Part shown: one piece after another, positions 24,657 to 32,479 of the stretch
How positions within the stretch are numbered: position 1 is the stretch's first letter
Layout of the letters: each line of letters begins with the position of its first letter
DNA from: Desulfococcaceae bacterium HSG9
GTDB lineage: Bacteria > Desulfobacterota > Desulfobacteria > Desulfobacterales > JAUCGF01
Direction of reading: 5' to 3'
Assembly: GCA_030378005.1 (NCBI GenBank)
Contig: JAUCGF010000081.1
Coordinates: 20,873 to 84,872 of the forward strand
Length of the DNA: 64,000 nucleotides
Notes under the pieces: generated by a model
Database searches by the model: none
Told to the model about the DNA's origin: nothing
What the model saw: the letters and a program-made list of their open reading frames with translations, nothing else
Program-made: the position numbers and the translations under genes

Positions 24657-26615
24657 TTAAATATGACAAACGCCCTTGACTTCAAAGCTTACGTTCACGG
24701 AAGCTCCCTGCTCCAGTCCCTTGCTTGTGAATGTCAGCAGGCCATCATTGTCAGTTACGAACTGCCGGCAGTAATAAAGTCCGAAACCGGACGACCCTTT
24801 ATTCGAGCGTCCGAAATCAAAAAGCGATTCAATCTGATCCGGTTCAACGCCGATGCCGTTGTCAGTTATTTTTAACCCGATCAGCTTTTCATTTGCAAAT
24901 GTTTGAACGGAGAGAAGTTTTTCTCTATCGGTTGATGAAGACGCTTCAAATGCCTCAAGGGCATTTTTAAGTAAATTATTGATGACTTGCATGAGATTAT
25001 TTTTATCAATTAAAAGCATAGGGATATTATCATAAAAATTCCGCTTAACCTTGATACCGCGTGTATCATAAGAACGCTGGTACATCCGCAGGGCGTCTTC
25101 AACCACTCGGTTGATATTCACACATTCTTGGACCTCCTGGCCGGTGGCGGCATAAGCCTGTTGCAGGCTCAAAATTTCGGATATATACGCAGCGGCACTG
25201 TTAATATTCGCCAGCGCATCCGCCATCTTGACACGTTCGTTTTTGAGCGCTGTAATCAATTCCTCCATATAAGCAAAGACTTCTTTTCCTCTGGGATCAT
25301 TTTTTACATATTGATCAAGATCGCCTTCATAATTATTGAGGTCATCATAGCATTGCCTCAGAACATGGATAAATTGTTCCATATCATCCATCTGCAACAT
25401 TTCCACCTGCACGACTATCGGCGTCACAGCATTGCCGATGTTGTGCAACACCATAGCCGCTTGCCGGGCGCGTCCGGCGTCAAACGCTCTTTTAACCAGT
25501 TCCTCCTGTGCTTTTTCAAGGTCACGCGTGCGCTCGGCAACCATGTGTTCAAGATGATTACGATATTTATCCAAGTCGCAGTTCATCAGAATACGTTCGG
25601 CAATTCGTCCTAAAAGTTCAGCAAAGGCATTAAGTAACTTGCGTTCTTCGTTTAGAAAAGGCCCCTCGGAAATATCCGGTTTTTCCTCAAGATAATAGAC
25701 CTCCACCAAACCCTCCGGCTTACTGTTCACCAAGATTTCTTTTTCCTGTTTCCAAGGCGATGTCCTAAATTGATCCGTGCTGAATGTTTTATCGTGGATC
25801 GAAATACGACTGCAACAAATTCCCGGATATTGCCATGATGCCGGGATAAGATTGACAGCTTCCTGCATAATCTTATCAAAGGATATATCTTCTTCGACAA
25901 AAAGATGTGATATCCCATATAAGCAATCCAATTCCTTAACCCGTTCGTCAAGGTCATGGGTTCGTTTTGAAATTGTGGCAACCATCTTGTTCATCGCAGC
26001 CGCCAATTGTCCCAGTTCATCATCGCTTTGCAATTCAACTTTCTGGGTTAAATCACCCTCTTTGATGCGTGATGCGTGGCGATTCAGTTTTTCTACTCTT
26101 TGCAACACCAGTTTACGCATAACCAGGACCAACGTCAGCCCAAGAAAGATAAAACTTACGATAATCTGGATGGCCAACTCGTGCAGACGTGCGGCGATGA
26201 TTCGCTTGTTTTCGCGTGTTGACAGCATCAGTTTGACTTTGCCCAGTTTTAAAAGCGGTTGGTTTTCTCCGGGATCGAAGCTCACATCGGAGCCGAACAA
26301 GACCCCCTCGTCCGGCTTTTTTTGGTTGAGCTTATATTCAGACACCTGCCGGCCATTATGCAGCACTTCAATAGATAAAATGTCAGTACTTTCTTTTCCG
26401 GTCGTATTCAGAAACGTATTCAACACCGGATAATCCTCTGAAAGCAGCGGTTCGATACATGCCACGGCAATGGCATGGGAAATCGTTTTACCCTGTCTGG
26501 CGAGAAGCTCGGTCAAAACAGCCTGTTCCCGCCGAATCGAAACCCATCCGGATATTGAAAGCGCCGCAAACAATACGATAAGCAACGTCGAAACAACTTT
26601 TGTAGTCAGTTTCAT
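24657..26615 (-). CDS. Membrane histidine kinase paired with a PhnD-like binding protein, HNIGN-type
   Basis: A 652-residue kinase. Membrane helices at about 6-25 and 147-166 enclose a ~120-residue periplasmic domain; HAMP (about 168-220), GAF-like region (about 225-340), coiled coil (about 345-385), the box MVLHNIGNAVTP with probable phosphoacceptor His391, and HATPase_c (INNLLKNALEAFE; TDNGIGVEP; GSSGFGLYY). The H box matches the kinase at 176 but not SHELRTP kinases. The start at 26615 is chosen because it lies just after the stop of the PhnD-like gene, which suggests translational coupling; the longer reading frame runs back into that gene. The C-terminus (EVKGVCHI) is nearly identical to the remnant at 3760. 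Probably senses the ligand-loaded binding protein. Confidence 0.88.
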   Translation of the reverse strand: MKLTTKVVSTLLIVLFAALSISGWVSIRREQAVLTELLARQGKTISHAIAVACIEPLLSEDYPVLNTFLNTTGKESTDILSIEVLHNGRQVSEYKLNQKKPDEGVLFGSDVSFDPGENQPLLKLGKVKLMLSTRENKRIIAARLHELAIQIIVSFIFLGLTLVLVMRKLVLQRVEKLNRHASRIKEGDLTQKVELQSDDELGQLAAAMNKMVATISKRTHDLDERVKELDCLYGISHLFVEEDISFDKIMQEAVNLIPASWQYPGICCSRISIHDKTFSTDQFRTSPWKQEKEILVNSKPEGLVEVYYLEEKPDISEGPFLNEERKLLNAFAELLGRIAERILMNCDLDKYRNHLEHMVAERTRDLEKAQEELVKRAFDAGRARQAAMVLHNIGNAVTPIVVQVEMLQMDDMEQFIHVLRQCYDDLNNYEGDLDQYVKNDPRGKEVFAYMEELITALKNERVKMADALANINSAAAYISEILSLQQAYAATGQEVQECVNINRVVEDALRMYQRSYDTRGIKVKRNFYDNIPMLLIDKNNLMQVINNLLKNALEAFEASSSTDREKLLSVQTFANEKLIGLKITDNGIGVEPDQIESLFDFGRSNKGSSGFGLYYCRQFVTDNDGLLTFTSKGLEQGASVNVSFEVKGVCHI

Positions 26616-26622
26616 AGCAGAT

Positions 26623-27477
26623 TCATTCCGTGTTACCAAACTGTTTTGAAAGATCAATTCCCTGACGGACAAAATCATAATCTGAATCATCAGCCTTCAG
26701 AAAGCCATCCTGTTTCAGATTTTTTAATATTTTTTTATCTTTGAGTTTTAACAGGGCGTTTTGCAATAGGAGATATAAACGCTCGTCAAACCCTTCCCGC
26801 ACCACCCAGGGTTTAGTCACATTTGGAAATTTGCCGATTGTTTTCAAATTTTTCGATTGCGCATATTTAATGAATGTGTTTTCTTTGACAACTCCGGCAT
26901 GGTAATTGCCGGCAGATACGGCCAAGGCGACCTTGTCATGGCGTCCGAGATACCGAAAAGACATCAGATCGCCAGCCTTGACACCCGCTTTGACCATTTC
27001 GGCCTGAGAAAGATAGCGCCCGATGGTTGAATTGCGATTTCCAAAGGCAAATGTTTTTCCTTTCAGTTCGGCGATTGACTGAAGAGGCGATGCTTTGTGA
27101 GTGATAAAAACACCATTGAATCTTTTTTTCAGTTTTTTATGCTCCATGACCAGCAATTTTATATTTGGAGCGCGGCGTTTGGCGATAATATAGCTGGCCG
27201 GTCCAAAACGGGCAAAGTCATATTCACGGGCTGCCAAACCATCAATTGCGGCTTCATAAGCAGGATAAATTTTTATTTTAATCTCCGTTGGCGCGCCTTT
27301 GTCTTGCAGCTCTTCTTGAAGATAATCAATGATAGATTTGAATTTCTGATACATCACTGTGGGTTTATCAGATGTGTAAACACCGAACAGTAACGTACCA
27401 CCATAGCTTTGCGCTGCTGATAATATTGTAATTGCCATCACTGCGATTGCCATAGATACAAATTGCTTTTTCATCAT
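26623..27477 (-). CDS. PhnD-like periplasmic substrate-binding protein
   Basis: A 284-residue exported protein of the phosphate/phosphite/phosphonate binding-protein family. Signal peptide about 1-26 (ending SYG). Family marks: FGVYTSDKPTVMYQKFKSI near the N-terminus, GLAAREYDFARFGPASYI, LKGKTFAFGNRNSTIGR and AVSAGNYHAGVVKENTF. AGGAGG lies eight bases before the ATG. No ABC permease or ATPase is nearby; instead a membrane kinase follows with almost no gap, so it is more likely a ligand sensor subunit than a transporter part. Its real ligand cannot be read from the sequence. The region upstream is partly duplicated at 4045-4190. Confidence 0.88.
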   Translation of the reverse strand: MMKKQFVSMAIAVMAITILSAAQSYGGTLLFGVYTSDKPTVMYQKFKSIIDYLQEELQDKGAPTEIKIKIYPAYEAAIDGLAAREYDFARFGPASYIIAKRRAPNIKLLVMEHKKLKKRFNGVFITHKASPLQSIAELKGKTFAFGNRNSTIGRYLSQAEMVKAGVKAGDLMSFRYLGRHDKVALAVSAGNYHAGVVKENTFIKYAQSKNLKTIGKFPNVTKPWVVREGFDERLYLLLQNALLKLKDKKILKNLKQDGFLKADDSDYDFVRQGIDLSKQFGNTE

Positions 27478-27997
27478 TTGTCGTTCCTCCTTTGCAATGC
27501 GTTAAACAAATCTATACCATTTTTTCGACAAAAGTAACATTTTAACCAATAACATAATGAAACATAAACGAAACAAAATCAAGCCCTTTATGCCATAACT
27601 CCCAGAATACCGCTATGGGATTCTTTAATATAGATCGTCACATAAATAATTTAATTACACTTAGGCCATAGCTTGACGCGTATGCCTGATGGGGTTATAA
27701 AAGCTAAGGATCGGGGATGAAATAACTTCCCCATTTCATAATCATAATCTTAATCATAATCCTAATCTTAATCTTAATCAGAACGATTAAGATTAAGAAT
27801 ACGATTAGGATTATGAATTCAAATCCCCCTATATTTGGGATAACCACGCGGGACGGCTTCCCGCGCTACGGCCTTGCGCACAGCGGATCCATGTAGAGCG
27901 GAAAGCCGTTCCGCTTAGGGGGAGTGAACGGTTACAATAAATCCATTCAGGTAACATTTAAACTAAACCCAATACGCATACTTTTTGGAGGCATCCT
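27478..27997. other. Divergent intergenic region rich in repeats
   Basis: Holds the block shared with 4045-4130 (27540-27625), the GTTATTTC motif copy at 27708-27732, a TAATCN array with inverted halves (27737-27815), a palindromic element between about 27848 and 27915 (GACGGCTTCCCGC facing GCGGAAAGCCGTTCC), the phrase GGGGGAGTGAACGGTTAC (also at 49028), and the block shared with 4146-4190 just before the acyltransferase gene. Promoters for both divergent genes must lie here but none is clear. Confidence 0.7.
27737..27815. repeat. TAATCN hexamer array, copy 2
   Basis: CATAATCATAATCTTAATC units in one direction followed by GATTAAGATTAAGAATACG units in the other, separated by AGAAC. Confidence 0.88.
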
Positions 27998-29044
27998 ATG
28001 GGAAACCGCATTCTGTGGATTGACAATCTTAAAGCGATTGCCATTTTTTTTGTCGTGATAGGGCATACCGTCGGTTTGCCGGAAACCATTGAAAAACTGA
28101 TTTTTTCGTTTCACATGCCGGTTTTTTTCTGGCTATCGGGTATGCTGGTCAAAGACACCCTTAAAGAAATTCCGTTTTTGCCTTTTTTAAAAGCCAAAGC
28201 TAAAAAACGCCTTATTCCCTATTTATATTTTTCGGTTATCAGTTATATTCTCTGGTTTGCCCTGTTTCGACACTTTGGCACTCAGGCCGCGTTAAACATC
28301 CCTCCTGTCAGACCCTTAATCGGCATTTTTTATGGCAACGGAATCAATTATTGGCTGGTTCACAATACGGTTTTATGGTTTTTTCTATGTTTGTTTATTA
28401 CCGAAATTATGTTTTTCTATATTATCAGAATCCCATCTCGAAGGCTACTTTTTCTGATTCTTTTTATACTATCAATCATCGGCTATATTGACACCTATAT
28501 CAATAAACCGGATGGTTTCCGATTGCCCTGGAATATTGATATCGCTTTGACCCTGGTCGTTTTTTACGGCTTAGGTTATGCGTTGCGCAAACCGATATTA
28601 TCTGATAACATTTTCAAACGAGGCGGACGGTTGGCTGACGCAAGCTTAATCATACTGGCAATGGCGTTTTATATCATCAGCAGCCTTCTCAATGATAAAG
28701 TCGCCGTGGTTGCCGGTCTTTACGGAAATTATTTTTTGTTTTACATTGCGGCGCTATCCGGCATTTTTTTCTGGATCGCAATTGCAAAACGCATTCCGCA
28801 ATCTAAACTGTTCAGCAAGGTAGGAGACAGCACCCTTATTATTTTTCCCATGCACCTGCTGGTTTTTCCATTTCTAACGGCGATTCAGGTGTATATATTT
28901 AAACTGCCGGCAAGTTTGAAACATGAATCGGTCATTCTTTCGATACTTTACGCTGTTATCAGCATCCTGATTCTGTTGCCGGTCGCTGACATCATATATA
29001 AAAAATTTCCGTTTATATTGGGGATAGTGAAACGTGATGGGTGA
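27998..29044 (+). CDS. Membrane acyltransferase, fucose 4-O-acetylase-like (acyltransferase 3 family)
   Basis: A 348-residue integral membrane protein with about ten hydrophobic segments. The N-terminus shows the family pattern WIDNLKAIAIFFVVIGHTVG (conserved His of GHT) and FSFHMPVFFWLSGML. The family transfers acetyl or other acyl groups to extracytoplasmic sugars or glycolipids; the acceptor cannot be told here. TTGGAGG precedes the ATG. It is a single gene, with convergent neighbours downstream. The last residues VKRDG and the stop are encoded by a GAAACGTGA repeat, so the native C-terminus may have been altered by repeat insertion. Confidence 0.88.
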   Translation: MGNRILWIDNLKAIAIFFVVIGHTVGLPETIEKLIFSFHMPVFFWLSGMLVKDTLKEIPFLPFLKAKAKKRLIPYLYFSVISYILWFALFRHFGTQAALNIPPVRPLIGIFYGNGINYWLVHNTVLWFFLCLFITEIMFFYIIRIPSRRLLFLILFILSIIGYIDTYINKPDGFRLPWNIDIALTLVVFYGLGYALRKPILSDNIFKRGGRLADASLIILAMAFYIISSLLNDKVAVVAGLYGNYFLFYIAALSGIFFWIAIAKRIPQSKLFSKVGDSTLIIFPMHLLVFPFLTAIQVYIFKLPASLKHESVILSILYAVISILILLPVADIIYKKFPFILGIVKRDG

Positions 29045-29050
29045 AATTCG
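29028..29050. repeat. GAAACGTGA repeat, copy 5
   Basis: GTGAAACGTGATGGGTGAAA overlaps the stop codon of the acyltransferase gene and occupies most of the gap to the convergent hydrolase gene. Confidence 0.75.
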
Positions 29051-29076
29051 TGGCTGCCGACATATTTTATCGGGAG

Positions 29077-29919
29077 TTATAAAACAATTGTCTTTTTAAT
29101 TTCGATGCCTTTTGAGCCGCGCTGAACGGTTGCCGCTGTGATTCCACACTCATGTTCAAAAACAAGAACCCAGTTTTCTTTATAAGCACGCTCTAAAACA
29201 GCTTGTTTTTCTTCCATAATCGTCATTGGCAGATTATCATAAGCCATAATCCATGACAATGGAATATGGGCGGCCATGGGTATCAGGTCGGCGCAATAAA
29301 AAAGCGATTTGTCAGCGCCTTTTATCAGAGGATGCTGCTGTGCAGCGGTATGACCGTGCGTAACCAGCAGCTCAATGCCGTCTGATAGTTCTCCCGGTCC
29401 ATCTAACAATGTCAGGACGCCGGCTTCCTTCAATGGTTTGAAATTTATTGCCGGAAAGCTGTTTTTGTCTCGGGAATGCGGGTTCATCGCAGTTTCCCAT
29501 TGGGCTTTTTGAATGTAATAGGTGGCATTGGGAAAAGTCGGTCTCAATTCGCCGTTTTCAATATAAGTGGCACCGCCTGCATGGTCAAAATGGAGGTGGG
29601 TGATAATGACATCTGTGATATCATCAGGCGTCAGGTTCTGCCGCGCCAATACGGCGTCCATATTCCCCATCTCTTCCTCAAAGCCATAAATGGTTTTTTC
29701 CTTGTCCGTAAGTTTGGTTCCGATACCTGCATCAACTAAAATAGTTTTTCCGTTACCGCGAATTAAAAGACTTCGCATATTCATCTGAATTCGGTTTTTT
29801 GCATCAGCGGGTGTTTGCTTTTCCCATAGCACTTTGGGCACAATACCAAACATCGCGCCTCCGTCTATATAAAAATACCCCATTCCAATCGACGTACATT
29901 CATAATTTCCAAATTTCAT
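29077..29919 (-). CDS. Metallo-beta-lactamase-fold hydrolase, N-acyl homoserine lactonase-like
   Basis: A 280-residue cytoplasmic protein with no signal peptide. Zinc-binding motif THLHFDHAGG (His108, His110, Asp112, His113), a later His in LVTHGHTAAQQHP and an Asp in FYCADLIPMAAH complete a two-metal site. Spacing and the VDAGIG segment fit the lactonase-like branch of the superfamily, but many relatives act on other esters or thioesters. TAGGA lies seven bases before the ATG. Followed on the same strand by DUF1737 and PIG-L genes upstream, so a three-gene transcription unit starting at the PIG-L gene is plausible. Confidence 0.88.
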   Translation of the reverse strand: MKFGNYECTSIGMGYFYIDGGAMFGIVPKVLWEKQTPADAKNRIQMNMRSLLIRGNGKTILVDAGIGTKLTDKEKTIYGFEEEMGNMDAVLARQNLTPDDITDVIITHLHFDHAGGATYIENGELRPTFPNATYYIQKAQWETAMNPHSRDKNSFPAINFKPLKEAGVLTLLDGPGELSDGIELLVTHGHTAAQQHPLIKGADKSLFYCADLIPMAAHIPLSWIMAYDNLPMTIMEEKQAVLERAYKENWVLVFEHECGITAATVQRGSKGIEIKKTIVL

Positions 29920-29956
29920 TATAATTCCTATTTAGTATACATTGGAGCAGACGGAT

Positions 29957-30148
29957 TTAGGTATTGTTGGCAGAACACGGATGATCAGGCCAAATGACTG
30001 CTTGAGCGGCAATGACATCTTTGCCGTTGTATGTGACTGACGGAGAACCATACAGTTTATATCCCTCTTCAATTAACTTTGAAATTCGCTCACAGAAACT
30101 TGCATCATCTTTTCCCGTTATAAGACGATATTTTAATTTTTGATTCAT
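29957..30148 (-). CDS. DUF1737 small protein
   Basis: A 63-residue protein. The core YRLITGKDDASFCERISKLI followed by EEGYKLYGSPSVTYNG and QAVIWP matches the DUF1737 family, small soluble proteins of unknown role. AAGGAAAATAA precedes the ATG. It lies between a PIG-L gene and a lactonase-like gene on the same strand. Confidence 0.82.
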   Translation of the reverse strand: MNQKLKYRLITGKDDASFCERISKLIEEGYKLYGSPSVTYNGKDVIAAQAVIWPDHPCSANNT

Positions 30149-30206
30149 TATTTATTTTCCTTGTCAGGATAGTTATAGAGATTCAGAAAATGTTGATATG
30201 CTCCCA

Positions 30207-30896
30207 TCAGGTCAATTCAACCCGATGAAAAGCCTCACCCAATTCGAAATCTTCACCTTGAGCTAATGTTCGGCAGCGTGCTTTCAGCCATTTTCCCAGA
30301 TCAGGGACATCCATTTGTTGCATCTGACTTTGGTGACAACGCAACGCCGCCAGTTTAAGAGCAAAAACAGAAGTGATGTCTGTACGATAGTTTATATCTT
30401 CCGCCGCCCAAAAAAGCAACTCTTCCACTTTATGGGGTGCCAGTCCTTCGGCTGTAAGGTCAGGGTAAGCCCAATAATCACGTGCATAAGGGAAAACGGC
30501 ATCTAAAACTGTCTGGCCGGTGATGCGATGATCGCGATGCCAAACATAGCGCCGGTAAGGATCGGCGGTTACAACGGTGCGAGGTTGATATTGCCTGATT
30601 AAGCGTACAATCTTTTTTCTAAATTCAGATGTGTCTTCCAATCCTTGATCCGGATATCCTAAAAAAATCACTTCGTTTACACCCAAAACTTCGGCGGCCG
30701 CAATTTGCTCTTTTTTACGGATTTCAGCCAACTGCTCCGGCTTCATACCAATATCAGATGTTCCCTTGCCGCCATCAGTGCAAACCACATACACTGCCTG
30801 TTTACCTTTTTGCACCTGACGTGCAATGGTTCCGGCAACACCAAATTCGGCATCATCCGGATGCGGTGTTATCACCAGTATATCTGCGTGTCGCAT
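30207..30896 (-). CDS. PIG-L/LmbE family deacetylase
   Basis: A 229-residue zinc-dependent deacetylase of the BshB/LmbE type. The metal/catalytic motif is TPHPDDAEFG (His12, Asp14, Asp15); the second zinc ligand set is WHRDHRITG, in place of the usual HPDH. Family members remove N-acetyl groups from GlcNAc-containing molecules, for example in bacillithiol or antibiotic synthesis; the substrate here is unknown. Length is typical. It is the first gene of a likely minus-strand unit with DUF1737 and the lactonase-like gene. Confidence 0.9.
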   Translation of the reverse strand: MRHADILVITPHPDDAEFGVAGTIARQVQKGKQAVYVVCTDGGKGTSDIGMKPEQLAEIRKKEQIAAAEVLGVNEVIFLGYPDQGLEDTSEFRKKIVRLIRQYQPRTVVTADPYRRYVWHRDHRITGQTVLDAVFPYARDYWAYPDLTAEGLAPHKVEELLFWAAEDINYRTDITSVFALKLAALRCHQSQMQQMDVPDLGKWLKARCRTLAQGEDFELGEAFHRVELT

Positions 30897-31277
30897 TATT
30901 ACAAATCTTTCTGTTCATACAAAATCATAATCTTAATCGCTCAGATTACGATTTACAATTAAAAATTCAAAATTAACAATATAAAATTGCGAGGTTATTT
31001 CGTCCTCATTCCCAAAGCCCCACATCAAAACAATTGAAGTATGATACTTAGTTTCTAGTAATTCTTTAATTAGCAAAGTCAATATAAAAATGGTGGCATA
31101 ATCTTTCTTGACTGTACGAATGAATCCGGGATATACTACTATTAAAATTCGTTATATGATCAGGTGGCAAGATTTTTCGTAGTGGCGACATGAAACAGCT
31201 TTTCGTGTTACATCAATATCGCTGTTGAATCAGCAGCCAACGTTTGAAATAAAATTTGATTTTAAGAGGGCATGTTC
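30897..31277. other. Divergent intergenic region
   Basis: About 380 bp between the PIG-L and DUF6125 genes. Contains a short TAATC run near 30928-30945 and the GTTATTTCGTCCTCATTCCC motif at 30991-31016. The remainder (31017-31260) is AT-rich with no repeat or gene recognised. Confidence 0.6.
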
Positions 31278-31802
31278 ATGAATATGGAAATTTTCAACGA
31301 CATGGAAGCGGACGATTTACGCGAATACATTCGCTTTTTGCTTTGGCATTATCGCGTAATGGATGCTTTTTGGTTTATCAAGATTGATGAACACTTCGAT
31401 CAGCCGACTGCCGAACACCTGAATGAAAAAGTATGGGGGCGTGTGGCCGGAATGGCTGCTAAAGATTTGGTCAAGCGCTTTGACATACAGGAAAAAGGGC
31501 TGGATGGTTTTGTAAAAGCGCTGCGATTTTTTCCCTGGTGCATCATGGTGGATTATCATATCGAACAAAAAGCTGATGAAGTGCTGATCGCGACTCCGTC
31601 ATGCCCCACTCAGGAAGCCCGACTCAAACGGGGCTTGGATGAATATGTATGCAAAGAGATGCATCGCGGTGAATTTGAAAGTTTTGCCCATGCGATTGAT
31701 GATCGTATCAACGTGGAATGTCTGTTCGCACCGCCGGACCCTCACCCGGATGATATGTATTGCAAGTGGCGTTTTACATTGAACGTAAAACGTGATAATT
31801 GA
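31278..31802 (+). CDS. DUF6125-like conserved protein
   Basis: A 174-residue soluble protein (start at 31278; AAGAGGG seven bases before). Recognisable family marks are [66 protein letters not shown] and [17 protein letters not shown]. The several conserved Cys and His suggest metal or substrate binding, but the function is unknown. Family name is from memory and should be treated as probable. The last residues VKRDN and the stop fall in a GAAACGTGA repeat. It precedes a conserved hypothetical and purL on the same strand. Confidence 0.65.
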   Translation: MNMEIFNDMEADDLREYIRFLLWHYRVMDAFWFIKIDEHFDQPTAEHLNEKVWGRVAGMAAKDLVKRFDIQEKGLDGFVKALRFFPWCIMVDYHIEQKADEVLIATPSCPTQEARLKRGLDEYVCKEMHRGEFESFAHAIDDRINVECLFAPPDPHPDDMYCKWRFTLNVKRDN

Positions 31803-31812
31803 AACGTGAAAC
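31786..31812. repeat. GAAACGTGA repeat, copy 6
   Basis: AAAACGTGATAATTGAAACG then TGAAACT. Its first half supplies the final codons and TGA stop of the DUF6125-like gene. Confidence 0.75.
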
Positions 31813-31839
31813 TCCAAAATTTTAACCGGTAAAACCAAT

Positions 31840-32409
31840 ATGCCCTTAGCTTTTGATTCAATCAGCCACGGAAAAATAGCCTTTGGATTTTTCAACATTG
31901 AAACGGATATGCTCCTTCTGGAGAACTATTTTATTTTTGCAACTCAATTTTGTAGTTACGTTCGTAAAATTGCCGAAGAAAATTCCGGCAGGATTGAAAC
32001 CCTTTGGGAAGTGGATTGCATTCAAGACGCATCAAAGATCGGCGATTTAATGGGCGCGATTCACGGTATTCGCTATACAGGCTTTATTGGTGAAACATAC
32101 CGGCGTTTTCCGTTTCCATCAGAACCGGAAGCATTTAAGCAGCAAACGGACGGGGTTAAAAATCAAATTGTTATCCGGGAAATAATCAAAAAATATGCCC
32201 AACGCATTGAAATTCCGTTTCAATTCGATGAAAAAGCGGAAATAGTTTTCATTGGCCAATATCAATTCGCCCGTAAAACCTGGTATGAATTGGTTGACTA
32301 CGTATGGCGTGGCGGTTATCCTCGCTGGCGTGATGAAAAAAGGCCCGATTATGTTTTATCAATGAAACAGAATGTTACAGAGAGTTTGCATCCGTTGTTC
32401 AAGGGATGA
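31840..32409 (+). CDS. Conserved hypothetical protein
   Basis: A 189-residue soluble protein that I do not recognise. It begins MPLAFDSISHGKIAFGFFNI and ends with YRRF- and WYELVDYVWRGGYPRWRDEK-type aromatic-rich segments. No signal peptide, membrane segment or catalytic motif is obvious. It sits 70 bp before purL and 37 bp after the DUF6125-like gene, all on the plus strand, so co-expression is plausible. A weak ribosome site precedes the ATG. Confidence 0.7.
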   Translation: MPLAFDSISHGKIAFGFFNIETDMLLLENYFIFATQFCSYVRKIAEENSGRIETLWEVDCIQDASKIGDLMGAIHGIRYTGFIGETYRRFPFPSEPEAFKQQTDGVKNQIVIREIIKKYAQRIEIPFQFDEKAEIVFIGQYQFARKTWYELVDYVWRGGYPRWRDEKRPDYVLSMKQNVTESLHPLFKG

Positions 32410-32479
32410 AATCAGCTAAATAACTTAGACCATTAAATAAAAATTTTCAGAATGAACAGAATATAAAATAGAAAATATT

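Noticed and set aside
26616..26690. Longer N-terminus for kinase 24657
   Set aside because: It would be encoded inside the PhnD-like gene in another frame; the ATG at 26615 gives a clean membrane-helix start after the stop of that gene.
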